From assembly GCF_036014215.1 (NCBI RefSeq), contig NZ_CP107921.1:4781501-4845500 (forward strand): a DNA stretch of 64,000 bases, in the 5' to 3' direction. Positions 33,775 to 41,504 of this stretch are shown one piece after another; within the stretch, counting starts at the first letter, position 1, and every line of letters begins with the position of its first letter. The notes under the pieces were generated by a model that made no database searches, had not been told where the DNA came from, and saw nothing but the letters and a program-made list of their open reading frames with translations. The DNA comes from Streptomyces sp. NBC_00440 (GTDB taxonomy: Bacteria > Actinomycetota > Actinomycetes > Streptomycetales > Streptomycetaceae). A program made the position numbers and the translations under genes.

Positions 33775-34818
33775 ATGACAGGCCATCCCGCCGAGCGAGG
33801 CGGCCCTGTCCCGACGGCTGGGGCTGCGCCCCCTTTCGACCCCGAACTGAGCCTGGCGCTGGCGGCTTCGGGGGACGGGGCGAGGGAGCCGCTCACCCCG
33901 GAGAACCTTGCGGCCCGGCAGCGGCGGGATGCTGCCGCCCGGCCCAGGCCGACGGTCCGAGACCTCCGGGCCGACGGCCGGTTCGAGGTGGATGAGCTGT
34001 GTGTGCCGGGAGCGGCGGACGGTCAGGACCTCACGCTCGTGAGCGCACGGCCCGCCGGGATCGCCGGGCCGCTGCCGTTGCTGTACTACATGCACGGCGG
34101 CGGAATGATCATGGGTAACGCGTGGTCCGTGCTTCCGAAGCTGCTCAGCGACTGGGCTCTCGGACTGAAGTTGGCCGTCATCTCTGTCGAGTACCGGCTG
34201 GCACCGCAGACGCAGTACCCGGGGCCGGTGGAGGACTGTTACGCCGGACTCGTCTGGGTGGCCGCGCACGCGGACCGGCTGGGCATCGACACGGATCGCA
34301 TCATTGTCGGTGGAAAGAGTGCCGGCGGCGGACTCGCCGCTGCCCTGGCCCTGCTCACCCGTGACCGGCGCGGGCCCGCGCCGATCGGGCAACTGCTCCT
34401 GTGCCCGATGCTCGACGACCGTAACAACACCGCCTCCAGCCACCAGATGGCCGGAATCGACACCTGGGACCGAACCTCCAACGCCACCGGGTGGCAGGCG
34501 CTGCTGGGCGCACGGTACGGGGCATCGGACCTGTCGCCCTACGCGGCTCCCGGGCGTGCCGAGGACCTGTCGAAGCTGCCCCCGGCCTATATAGATGTCG
34601 GGTCGGCCGAGACCCTCAGGGACGAGAACGTGGCCTACGCCCAGGCGATCTGGCAGGCAGGTGGCCAAGCCGAACTGCACGTATGGCCCGGAGCTTTCCA
34701 CGGCTTCGACAGCATCGCGCCACGGGCAACTCTCAGCCGGGACGCCCGAGACGCCCGTACCCACTGGCTTCGGCGGATCCTCACGCAGTCCGATGCGAGC
34801 AGCGGACCTGCTGGCTGA
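33775..34818 (+). CDS. Alpha/beta hydrolase, hormone-sensitive-lipase type
   Basis: 347-aa esterase/lipase-fold enzyme. Oxyanion motif HGGG (YYMHGGGMIMG), nucleophile elbow GKSAGG (Ser in GxSxG; HSL enzymes usually have GDSAGG, so Lys replaces Asp), acid Asp in the IDVGSAETLRDENVAYA region and catalytic His in FHGFDS. VISVEYRLAPQTQYP is a typical HSL segment. ATG 33775 is preferred to TTG 33733. It is 42 bases past the zinc protein gene; whether it belongs to that operon is unclear. Substrate: a small or medium acyl ester, by family. Confidence 0.87.
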   Translation: MTGHPAERGGPVPTAGAAPPFDPELSLALAASGDGAREPLTPENLAARQRRDAAARPRPTVRDLRADGRFEVDELCVPGAADGQDLTLVSARPAGIAGPLPLLYYMHGGGMIMGNAWSVLPKLLSDWALGLKLAVISVEYRLAPQTQYPGPVEDCYAGLVWVAAHADRLGIDTDRIIVGGKSAGGGLAAALALLTRDRRGPAPIGQLLLCPMLDDRNNTASSHQMAGIDTWDRTSNATGWQALLGARYGASDLSPYAAPGRAEDLSKLPPAYIDVGSAETLRDENVAYAQAIWQAGGQAELHVWPGAFHGFDSIAPRATLSRDARDARTHWLRRILTQSDASSGPAG

Positions 34819-34910
34819 GGCGCACGCCCAGCACGGCCTCGGGTGGCCGGCCGGCCGCGAAATCAGGCCAGGCCGGTCCACACCGTGTCAACGCCGGGTC
34901 CTGGACCGGA

Positions 34911-36347
34911 CTACATGTCCTCGGGGACCTTGATGATGTCCCACTCCCGGTCGTCATTGTTGGCGCACTTCTGGAGCGTGAGCCGGTTCTTGGTGGTAAC
35001 CGGCTTACCGGGCGGGCTGAACCCGTCGACGTTCAGGCAGAGTCCGTTGCTCGCTTGGTTGCGGAACCAGTAGTGGCCGTCGTCCTGCTTGGCGAGCCAC
35101 CACAGCTGGTTGTCGGGATTGGTGCCGGCGCAGGTGGACTCGGACACCAGGGCCCCGATCGGCTGGCTGCCCCCCTCCGGCAGGTCCATGCAGAGGCGGT
35201 CCTTGATGTTGCGGATCTGGAAGAGGCTGTTGTTGTTCGGGCCGCCGTGCGGGTGCTGGACCTCAAGGTCCCAGATCTGGTTGTCCTGGTCCGTGGGGTT
35301 GCAGTCGTTCTCCTGGACCGGGCCGCCGATCTGGCCGTTGTCCCTGCCGGGGAGTTCGGCGCACAGGTGGGTGACCGAGTTCTTGATCAGTACACGCTTC
35401 TGGTTCGCCGGGTCGGGCTTCTTCTTGGGAGCGCCTCCGCCGCCGCCTCCGCCGCCTCCACTGCCGCCGCCGCTGTTGCCGGTGTCCGGGTTCGGAGCTG
35501 ACGGCGTGGGCGGCGGGGGCACGCTGGCCGCGGGCGTCGGGAGGCTCTGTGTGGGGGTGGGGGCGGGGATGTCGCCGGCTTGTGCGACCTTGGCGGTGGC
35601 GCGGGTGGCGACGGTGGGTTTGTGGGTGAACCAGGCCATGATGAAGACGATGGCGATGGCCATGAAGATGGCGAAGACGGTGGCGAGCCAGCGGGGGAGT
35701 ACTCCGCGTTGGACGTAGGTGCCGTCGACGTCGAGGGGTTTGGTGCCGGAGCGCTGGATGGCGAGTTTGTAGGGGCGGTCCTGTTTGCGGCCGAACCAGA
35801 TGATCTGGCGGGGGCGGAGGGTGGCGCGTACGAAGGCGGCGCGGCCGGGTTCGATCTGGACGTTGGCCGGGAGGATCTCGTACGAGAGCTGGTCGCCGTT
35901 CTCGCTGCCGTTGATCGATGCGGTGAGCTTGGTGTTGCCGAGGTTGTCGATCGCGAGCTTGGGGCGTCCGCGGAAGCGTCCCTTGACGGTGTGGGGTACG
36001 AGTTCTGCGCGGACTTCGGAGAACGGGGTGATGGTGACGTTGCCCTCGGGGACGGTGGTCGCCTCGGGGTGTTCGGTGGGGATGACCTGGACGCCGTACG
36101 GGTTGGGTCCGGCGATGGCGTCGGGGGTGCGCGGCGGGGCGAACGTGAGGTCCACGGTGCCGGTGGTGCCGGGGAAGAGTCGGATGGTCGGTGGTTCGAC
36201 GGTCACGTACGGGGCGAGGTCACCGACGGGTACGCACCGGTACTCGTCGACGACGTCGCCCGTGTTGCGCAGCCGTAGCCGCACGGTGGCCGTACTGCCG
36301 GGGTCCACTGTGGTGGACGCCGGCTCCAGAGAAGTCCAGATGCTCAT
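34911..36347 (-). CDS. Membrane-anchored protein with C-terminal ricin-type lectin domain
   Basis: 478-aa protein. Residues 1-210 form Ig-like beta domains (TSLEPASTTVDPGSTATVRL, PPTIRLFPGTTGTVDL). One membrane helix follows (WLATVFAIFMAIAIVFIMAWF, about 220-240), then a Pro/Gly-rich linker and a ricin B-like domain (about 330-478) with QxW-type repeats (NQIWDLE, NQLWWLA, REWDII) and Cys pairs (THLCAELPG, RLCMDLPEG, GLCLNVDG). The orientation places the lectin on the far side of the membrane from the Ig-like part. It could bind wall or host glycans. ATG 36345 or GTG 36357; a TAGTGT box just upstream suggests a short leader. Confidence 0.8.
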   Translation of the reverse strand: MSIWTSLEPASTTVDPGSTATVRLRLRNTGDVVDEYRCVPVGDLAPYVTVEPPTIRLFPGTTGTVDLTFAPPRTPDAIAGPNPYGVQVIPTEHPEATTVPEGNVTITPFSEVRAELVPHTVKGRFRGRPKLAIDNLGNTKLTASINGSENGDQLSYEILPANVQIEPGRAAFVRATLRPRQIIWFGRKQDRPYKLAIQRSGTKPLDVDGTYVQRGVLPRWLATVFAIFMAIAIVFIMAWFTHKPTVATRATAKVAQAGDIPAPTPTQSLPTPAASVPPPPTPSAPNPDTGNSGGGSGGGGGGGGGAPKKKPDPANQKRVLIKNSVTHLCAELPGRDNGQIGGPVQENDCNPTDQDNQIWDLEVQHPHGGPNNNSLFQIRNIKDRLCMDLPEGGSQPIGALVSESTCAGTNPDNQLWWLAKQDDGHYWFRNQASNGLCLNVDGFSPPGKPVTTKNRLTLQKCANNDDREWDIIKVPEDM

Positions 36348-36602
36348 TGTGTCGAACACTAGTCAGCATCATGACCCGGTGTCACCAGACTACGGGGCAC
36401 GGCCGTTGCCCCGGGCGGCCTCTCCGGCTGCCCTTCGTGCCGCCCTGTCCGAATCGCACCGTGGAGACCCAGCTGATCCACGTTGACCTGCACTGGGGCA
36501 CTCAGCGCCCGGCGCCCGACGGCCCGCTGCCACCTGAGCCTCCGGCGTCAACCGTCAACGCACTGCTCATGCCGGTGCTCCACAGCGGGCCGACCGGGGC
36601 CG

Positions 36603-37502
36603 TCAGTACAGCGGGCCGCCGCCGAAGGCCGCGCGGTGCGACGCGGCGCGTCGGCCGTCGGGTTCGGTCACTCCGTACTCCTCGGCGAGTTCGGCAACGA
36701 CATAGGTGTGCCCGCTGCGCTCCGGCAGCCGGGTGTCGTCCGCGAGGCGGGCGATGACGGAGCCGACGAGCTCAGGTGACTCGGCGTCCGCCAACTGGAA
36801 CCCGGCCACCTCCTTCACGCCTGCCTCGACCAGTCCGTCCGTACGCACCAGGCCGGGCCAGAGGGAGAGCGCCGACACCCCCGCCGCGCGCAGCTCGTGC
36901 GCCATGTCGGCGGCCATCTTGTCCAGACCTGCCTTGGAGATGCCGTAGAGCACCGAGTGCAGCGGTGCCCGGGCGCCGAACGAGGAGATGTTGACGATCA
37001 GACCGCTGCCGCGGGCCACCATGTGACGGGCCGCGTGCACCGAGGCGACGTAGTGGGCGCGCAGCCCGATGCCGACCAGCGGTTCCCAGTCGGAGACGGG
37101 CCGCGTCCAGAACGGCTCGTCGAACCCGGCCATGCCGTCGGGTGCCGCCCACACGTTGTTGACCAGCAGGTCAAGTCGGCCTCGCGCGGCCGTGATCCGC
37201 GCGATCAGTGCCTCGATCTGTGAGTCGTCGCGGTGGTCGCAGCGCAGGCCGACGCCCTCGCCGCCGGCCTCCGTCACCCGGCGGGCGGTCTCCGCCTGCG
37301 GGCTGTCCGGGCCCGGCTCGCCCCGGCCGGTGACGTAGACGGTCCAGCCCTGCGCGCCGAGCGCGGCGGCGATGCCCCGGCCGACGCCCTTGCCGGTGCC
37401 GGTGACCAGCGCGACGCGCGCCGCCGTCTTGGCGGACTTGTCGGTCCCCTCGGTCACTTCAGTCATTTCGGTCACTTCAGTCGCTTCGGTCACTTCAGTC
37501 AC
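36603..37502 (-). CDS. SDR-family oxidoreductase with VTE-repeat N-terminus
   Basis: 299-aa short-chain dehydrogenase. Cofactor motif TGTGKGVG (34-41), NNVWAAPDG, NISSFGARAP catalytic Ser, YGISK Tyr/Lys pair and LWPGLVRTDG. The first 20 residues are six T-E units (VTEVTEATEVTEMTEVTE) encoded by 9-base repeats, an unusual extension. GTG 37500-37502 has GGGAGGG upstream and overlaps the stop of the SnoaL-like gene (GTGA), so the two are coupled and probably share a catabolic or tailoring pathway. The substrate is unknown. Confidence 0.87.
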   Translation of the reverse strand: MTEVTEATEVTEMTEVTEGTDKSAKTAARVALVTGTGKGVGRGIAAALGAQGWTVYVTGRGEPGPDSPQAETARRVTEAGGEGVGLRCDHRDDSQIEALIARITAARGRLDLLVNNVWAAPDGMAGFDEPFWTRPVSDWEPLVGIGLRAHYVASVHAARHMVARGSGLIVNISSFGARAPLHSVLYGISKAGLDKMAADMAHELRAAGVSALSLWPGLVRTDGLVEAGVKEVAGFQLADAESPELVGSVIARLADDTRLPERSGHTYVVAELAEEYGVTEPDGRRAASHRAAFGGGPLY

Positions 37503-38020
37503 TGAAACCCTCCCTCGTCGACGGCGTACCCCTGGGGCAGTGGGCGGGTCAGTGACCACAGCGTGCGGAAGTGGTGTTGGGCCAGGCGCCATGCGCCGTC
37601 CTCGACGACGTACCGGTCGTCGTACTCACCGCACATCACCCGCTCGGTCTCCTCGGCGATGTTGACCTGCCGGAAGCGCAGCGTCCAGCGGCCACTTGCC
37701 TCGGTGGGTGAGTGGAAGGTGATCTGTGGGTGCAGGCCGTGGTGCATGTCCAGGACGATGTGGCCGCCCTCGCCGCCGCGCGCCAGCGCGATCCGGCTGA
37801 AGAGGGTGACGAGGTCATCGACGGTGGCGAAGGCGCCCAGTTCCCCGTAGTCGATGTCGGCGCCCTCACGGATGAAACAGGCGCGGAACTCCTCGGGGTC
37901 CTTGTGGTCGCAGGCGTGCAGGTAGCGGTACTTCAGCTCCTCGATCTCCTGCCGCGCCTCCAACCGGGCAACACGCTCGGCAAGGCTCGGGCTCGGCAGG
38001 GCGGCGGACGGTGACGGCAT
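37499..38020 (-). CDS. SnoaL/NTF2-like polyketide cyclase-dehydratase fold protein
   Basis: 173-aa NTF2-like protein. The start (SLAERVARLEARQEIEELKY RYL-type helix, CDHKDPEEFRACF, the acidic GADIDYGEL segment) and the end (RYVVEDGAWRLAQHHFRTLW) match SnoaL_4 proteins, which act as cyclases, dehydratases or hydrolases, or as substrate-binding partners. Residues D and H in ACDHKD and MHHGLHP could serve catalysis. ATG 38018-38020. First gene of a two-gene coupled unit with the SDR at 36603, a common pairing in catabolic or ketone-tailoring modules. Confidence 0.85.
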   Translation of the reverse strand: MPSPSAALPSPSLAERVARLEARQEIEELKYRYLHACDHKDPEEFRACFIREGADIDYGELGAFATVDDLVTLFSRIALARGGEGGHIVLDMHHGLHPQITFHSPTEASGRWTLRFRQVNIAEETERVMCGEYDDRYVVEDGAWRLAQHHFRTLWSLTRPLPQGYAVDEGGFQ

Positions 38021-38145
38021 CGCTGGCTCCTCTCGGCGGACGGATGGGCCGGCCGCGACGGTAGGCGCCGGATACGGGCGGAGGCCACGGTGGTTTCCCT
38101 GTCAGCGGGAGAAACGGATGCCGGGGGCGGGCGACTCCTGGATAC

Positions 38146-38192
38146 GCCGAAGGGCCGCCACTCCCGAGCGGGGGAAGTGACGGCCCTTCGGC
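38146..38192 (-). terminator. Strong hairpin after the NlpC/P60 gene
   Basis: GCCGAAGGGCCG (38146-38157) pairs perfectly with CGGCCCTTCGGC (38181-38192), with partial pairing continuing inward. It lies about 70 bases past the NlpC/P60 stop. Confidence 0.7.
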
Positions 38193-38232
38193 CAGAGGCA
38201 AACGGTGCTCAGATGCCCGGAGGCTCAGACCA

Positions 38233-38256
38233 CAGACTCAGACTCAGACTCAGACC
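38233..38256. repeat. 6-bp tandem repeat (CAGACT)4
   Basis: Three perfect and one near-perfect 6-base units just downstream of the NlpC/P60 stop. Simple repeat outside coding sequence. Confidence 0.8.
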
Positions 38257-38261
38257 CGGAC

Positions 38262-39077
38262 TCAGAGGACGCGGACCGCGCCGGTCGGCTGGTCGTAGCT
38301 CAGGGGGCGCTCGACCACACCGGTGCTCGGGTTCTGCGCGCCGACGAACTGGCCGCCGCCCACGTAGATGGCCACGTGGTACGCGCTGCCGGAGCTGCCC
38401 CAGTAGAGGATGTCGCCGGGCTGCAGGTTGCTCAGCGAGACCTGGGTGCCCGCGGTCGACTGGCCCTGCGAGACGCGGGGGAGGTCGACACCGACGTTCT
38501 TGTACGCGGCCTGGACCAGACCCGAGCAGTCCCAGGAGCTGGAGCCGGTGCCACCCATGACGTACGCGTCGCCGATGTGGGACTTCACGAAGCTCACGAT
38601 GGACGCGACGGAGCCGGAGCCGACCGAGGAGCTGGAGGACGTGCTCGCGGCCGTGGTGACGGCGTGCAGCGCCGTACGGGCGGACGAGCGCGAGGCGCGT
38701 GCGGCGGCCTCAGCCTTCGCCTTGGCCTCGGCCTTGGCCTTCGCTTCGGCCTTCTTCTTGGCCTCCGCCTTGTGCACGGCCTCGGTGTGGGCCTTCTTGG
38801 CGGCCTTGGCGGCGTCCTGGGCCGCGGTGTCCTGCTGGGCCTGCTGCTGCAGGTCGGATGCGACCTGCTCCGTGACGTCGGCGACCTGGGCCGCGCTGAG
38901 GGTGGGCATCTGGATGGTGCTCTCGTTCACCGGCTCGGCCGCGTTCGCCGAACCAGCTGCACCCGCCACTGCGATGGTGCTGAGAACGCCACCGGCAACT
39001 CCGGCACGGAGCGCGGTCCTGGCGGCGCTGCTCCGACGGGGCTTCCGGTGGCTGGGTATGTGAGCGGTGTGGGACAT
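38262..39077 (-). CDS. Secreted NlpC/P60 cell-wall endopeptidase
   Basis: 271-aa exported peptidoglycan hydrolase. Signal peptide (RRSSAARTALRAGVAGGV, cleavage after SANA), a coiled-coil-like Ala/Glu/Lys helix (about 85-145, AKKAHTEAVHKAEAKKKAEA), a Ser-rich hinge and an NlpC/P60 domain: catalytic Cys in WDCSGLVQAAYKNVG, His in YHVAIYVGGGQFVGA, and the third polar residue following. It should cut stem peptides during growth or sporulation. ATG 39075-39077. It is divergent from nuoA with a long (about 775-base) structured intergenic region, suggesting regulation through its leader. Confidence 0.9.
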   Translation of the reverse strand: MSHTAHIPSHRKPRRSSAARTALRAGVAGGVLSTIAVAGAAGSANAAEPVNESTIQMPTLSAAQVADVTEQVASDLQQQAQQDTAAQDAAKAAKKAHTEAVHKAEAKKKAEAKAKAEAKAKAEAAARASRSSARTALHAVTTAASTSSSSSVGSGSVASIVSFVKSHIGDAYVMGGTGSSSWDCSGLVQAAYKNVGVDLPRVSQGQSTAGTQVSLSNLQPGDILYWGSSGSAYHVAIYVGGGQFVGAQNPSTGVVERPLSYDQPTGAVRVL

Positions 39078-39385
39078 GAGCACTACCGCTATCAGGCATT
39101 CCGGGGTGGCTTCAACAAACGTGTGTTGCGCCACAGTTACGACTGGAACAGTTCATTCCGGTTGCCTGCGGCCTTTATTGACGCCGAAACGGGCAATACG
39201 GGCGTGGGCGATCAAGGGCGTGATCATGGGCTTTCTGCAATACGCCCGAATTGCCCGACGCCTACCATCCGTTCACGAGGTTGGCCAAGCCCTGTTTCTT
39301 CGGCACCCATCCTGCGTGAGGCAGGTCACATGACCGCTGTGAACCGGAGGGGGGCGGCGCTGCGTCCGCGACCGGAGTCGTGGAC

Positions 39386-39427
39386 GCCCCCCTTTCGGGG
39401 GCACTCCCGGAGGGTCCCCGGGGGTGC
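39386..39427 (-). promoter_or_regulatory. Adjacent GC hairpins in the NlpC/P60 leader
   Basis: GCCCCC-CTTTC-GGGGGC (39386-39402) adjoins and partly competes with a second stem made from GCAC/CCC (39401-39408) and GGG/GTGC (39421-39427). If transcription of the cell-wall gene starts upstream of here, these alternative stems could form an attenuator or riboswitch-like leader. Confidence 0.35.
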
Positions 39428-39719
39428 TCGTGAACGTGTGCACGCACCGTTTCGCGGCCGCCGGATGCCTCCCCCTGGAGGACCGAGGGGTCGATATCAC
39501 CCATCCGTGTCCATCGCCAATTTGCATGTACGAGCCACTACTTGATAGTGACGCACGCTCTCGACCAGCGCTGACGCAGTGAGATGTCACGTCTCGTGAC
39601 CACTCGGGCGCTTCACGTATGAAGATCACCGGTCATCCGACTTGATGATCCTTCGTCAGGTGGTGGAGATCACAAAGGCGTTGTCGCACCCCGTGTCGCA
39701 GATCACAGACCGGCGGGCA

Positions 39720-39725
39720 TAGGAT
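39720..39725 (+). promoter_or_regulatory. Possible -10 box of the nuo operon
   Basis: TAGGAT fits the Streptomyces -10 consensus and lies 16 bases before the Rex-type site and about 130 bases before nuoA. No matching TTGACA-like -35 is seen at the right distance, so this is tentative. Confidence 0.3.
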
Positions 39726-39741
39726 GCGGGGCAGTCGGGCT

Positions 39742-39757
39742 TGTGACCTGCTTCACA
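39742..39757. promoter_or_regulatory. Rex operator upstream of nuoA
   Basis: TGTGACCTGCTTCACA matches the redox-sensor Rex operator consensus (TGTGAA-C-GC-G-TTCACA) at all outer positions. Rex represses respiratory operons when NADH/NAD is low and releases them when NADH rises; nuo is a known Rex target class in Streptomyces. It lies about 95 bases before nuoA, just downstream of the TAGGAT box. A Crp-type site (TGTGA-N6-TCACA) would look the same, so Crp is the alternative. Confidence 0.75.
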
Positions 39758-39852
39758 TATTCGCGATCTTCGTCAGGACGGCGGGGGAGCGAGGCGGACG
39801 AGCCGGCCCGATGCGGTCCAACGGTCAAGGACGACTGGAAGGAGCGAGGAGC

Positions 39853-40212
39853 GTGAATGCCTACGCGCCCATCCTCGTGCTCGGCGCCCTCGGGGCAGGG
39901 TTTGCGATCTTCTCCGTGGTCATGGCCACGCTTATCGGTCCCAAGCGCTACAACCGGGCGAAGCTAGAGGCCTACGAGTGCGGTATCGAACCGACACCCA
40001 CGCCGGCCGGAGGCGGCCGTTTCCCCATCAAGTACTACCTGACGGCGATGCTGTTCATCGTCTTCGACATCGAGATCGTCTTCCTCTACCCCTGGGCGGT
40101 CACCTTCGACTCCCTGGGGCTTTTCGGGCTCGTCGAGATGCTGCTCTTCGTGCTCACCGTCTTCGTCGCCTACGCGTATGTGTGGCGGCGCGGCGGTCTG
40201 GAATGGGACTGA
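39853..40212 (+). CDS. nuoA: NADH-quinone oxidoreductase subunit A
   Basis: 119-aa membrane subunit of complex I, three helices (ILVLGALGAGFAIFSVVMAT, YYLTAMLFIVFDIEIVFLYP, VEMLLFVLTVFVAYAYVW). The conserved loop KLEAYECGIEP carries the Cys-Glu of the quinone-site loop. GTG 39853 has AGGAGCGAGGAGC directly ahead. First gene of the 14-gene operon, under the Rex-type site. NuoB starts 18 bases after its stop. Confidence 0.95.
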   Translation: MNAYAPILVLGALGAGFAIFSVVMATLIGPKRYNRAKLEAYECGIEPTPTPAGGGRFPIKYYLTAMLFIVFDIEIVFLYPWAVTFDSLGLFGLVEMLLFVLTVFVAYAYVWRRGGLEWD

Positions 40213-40230
40213 GGGGCTGAGGAGCACACC

Positions 40231-40785
40231 ATGGGACTCGAAGAGAAGCTGCCGAGCGGATTTCTGCTGACCACCGTCGAACAGGCCGCCGGCTGGGTGC
40301 GGAAGTCCTCCGTCTTCCCGGCCACGTTCGGCCTCGCCTGTTGCGCCATCGAGATGATGACGACGGGTGCCGGCCGCTACGACCTCGCGCGGTTCGGCAT
40401 GGAGGTCTTCCGCGGTTCGCCGCGACAGGCGGACCTGATGATCGTGGCAGGGCGGGTGAGCCAGAAGATGGCGCCCGTCCTGCGGCAGGTCTATGACCAG
40501 ATGCCCAACCCCAAGTGGGTCATTTCCATGGGGGTTTGTGCGTCTTCGGGCGGTATGTTCAATAATTACGCAATTGTTCAGGGTGTAGATCATATCGTCC
40601 CGGTTGATATCTATTTGCCCGGTTGCCCGCCGCGTCCCGAGATGCTGATGGACTCGATCCTCAAGCTCCACCAGAAGATCCAGAGCTCCAAGCTCGGGGT
40701 CAATCAGGCGGAAGCGGCCCGCGAGGCGGAGGAGGCGGCCCTCAAGGCGCTCCCGACGATCGAGATGAAGGGGCTGCTGCGGTGA
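40231..40785 (+). CDS. nuoB: NADH-quinone oxidoreductase subunit B
   Basis: 184-aa peripheral-arm subunit holding the N2 [4Fe-4S] cluster that hands electrons to menaquinone. Adjacent cluster cysteines in ACCAIEMM, then VCASSGGMF and the C-terminal GCPPRPEM ligand are present; [20 protein letters not shown] is typical. ATG 40231 follows GAGGAG. The stop overlaps nuoC (GTGA, 40782-40785). Bases 40500-40620 use several AT-ending codons (AATAATTACGCAATT-like run), unlike the rest of the operon. Confidence 0.96.
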   Translation: MGLEEKLPSGFLLTTVEQAAGWVRKSSVFPATFGLACCAIEMMTTGAGRYDLARFGMEVFRGSPRQADLMIVAGRVSQKMAPVLRQVYDQMPNPKWVISMGVCASSGGMFNNYAIVQGVDHIVPVDIYLPGCPPRPEMLMDSILKLHQKIQSSKLGVNQAEAAREAEEAALKALPTIEMKGLLR

Positions 40786-41504
40786 GCGGCGACGAAGAGC
40801 AGCGCGACAACAACGGCGCGGCGCCCGCCCAGCGCAGCGAAGCCGGTGAGGTCATCGGCGTACGCAAGGGGATGTTCGGCGCCCGCAACGGCGGGGACAC
40901 CAGCGGATACGGCGGTCTCGTACGGACCGTGGCCCTGCCCGGAGCCGCGAACCGCCCCTACGGCGGCTGGTTCGACGAGGTCGCCGACGAGCTGGAGGGC
41001 GCACTGGAGGAACAGGGGCTCGTCCCGGAGAACGCCATCGAGAAGACGGTCGTCGACCGGGGCGAACTCACCTTCCACATCGACCGCGAGCACTTGCTGA
41101 CCGTGGCGACGACACTGCGCGACGACCCGGCCCTGCGCTTCGAGCTCTGCACCGGTGTCAGCGCCGTGCACTACCCGGGTGACAAGGGCCGCGAACTCCA
41201 CGCGGTCTACCACCTGCGCTCGATCACCCATGGCCGGCTGATCCGGCTGGACGTCGGCACGCCCGACGCGGACCCGCGCATCCCGTCCCTGGTCAGCGTC
41301 TATCCGACGAACGACTGGCACGAGCGCGAGGTCTACGACTTCTTCGGCCTCATCTTCGACGGCCACCCCGCCCTCACCCGGATCATGATGCCGGACGACT
41401 GGCAGGGCTTCCCGCAGCGCAAGGACTACCCCCTGGGCGGGATCGCCATCGAGTACAAGGGCGCCCAGATCCCTGCCCCGGACCAGCGGAGGTCGTACAC
41501 CTGA
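40782..41504 (+). CDS. nuoC: NADH-quinone oxidoreductase subunit C
   Basis: 240-aa peripheral subunit. The 30-kDa-subunit signature is clear ([46 protein letters not shown]). It has a 75-residue actinobacterial N-terminal extension ([20 protein letters not shown]). GTG 40782 overlaps the nuoB stop by 4 bases, so an apparent upstream extension of the frame to 40623 is a shadow of nuoB. The stop (41502-41504) overlaps nuoD ATG by one base. Confidence 0.95.
   Translation: MSGDEEQRDNNGAAPAQRSEAGEVIGVRKGMFGARNGGDTSGYGGLVRTVALPGAANRPYGGWFDEVADELEGALEEQGLVPENAIEKTVVDRGELTFHIDREHLLTVATTLRDDPALRFELCTGVSAVHYPGDKGRELHAVYHLRSITHGRLIRLDVGTPDADPRIPSLVSVYPTNDWHEREVYDFFGLIFDGHPALTRIMMPDDWQGFPQRKDYPLGGIAIEYKGAQIPAPDQRRSYT

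Larger units (their letters stand above)
39078..39852. other. Long divergent regulatory region between NlpC/P60 and nuoA
   Basis: No gene supported in 775 bases. On the NlpC/P60 side it holds GC hairpins (39386-39427) and, closer to the gene, a segment with ACCTCGT and GTAGGCGTC (39258-39280 region) that recalls the 3' end of c-di-AMP riboswitches but lacks the other conserved blocks. On the nuo side it holds the palindrome GTCACG-TCT-CGTGAC (39586-39600), two GATCACA repeats near 39668 and 39700, a TAGGAT box and a Rex-type operator. Confidence 0.6.

Noticed and set aside
16866..38145. Integrative element or prophage
   Set aside because: No integrase, transposase, phage structural gene, tRNA or flanking direct repeat was recognised in the block.
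39258..39310. c-di-AMP (ydaO) riboswitch before the NlpC/P60 gene
   Set aside because: Only fragments of the 3' consensus are visible and the GGGGGA-CCA and GGGGTGAA blocks are not found in order, so it is kept as a question and not called.
39742..39757. Crp site as first reading of the nuoA upstream palindrome
   Set aside because: The bases also fit Rex, and nuo operons are known Rex targets, so Rex was preferred; Crp remains the alternative.
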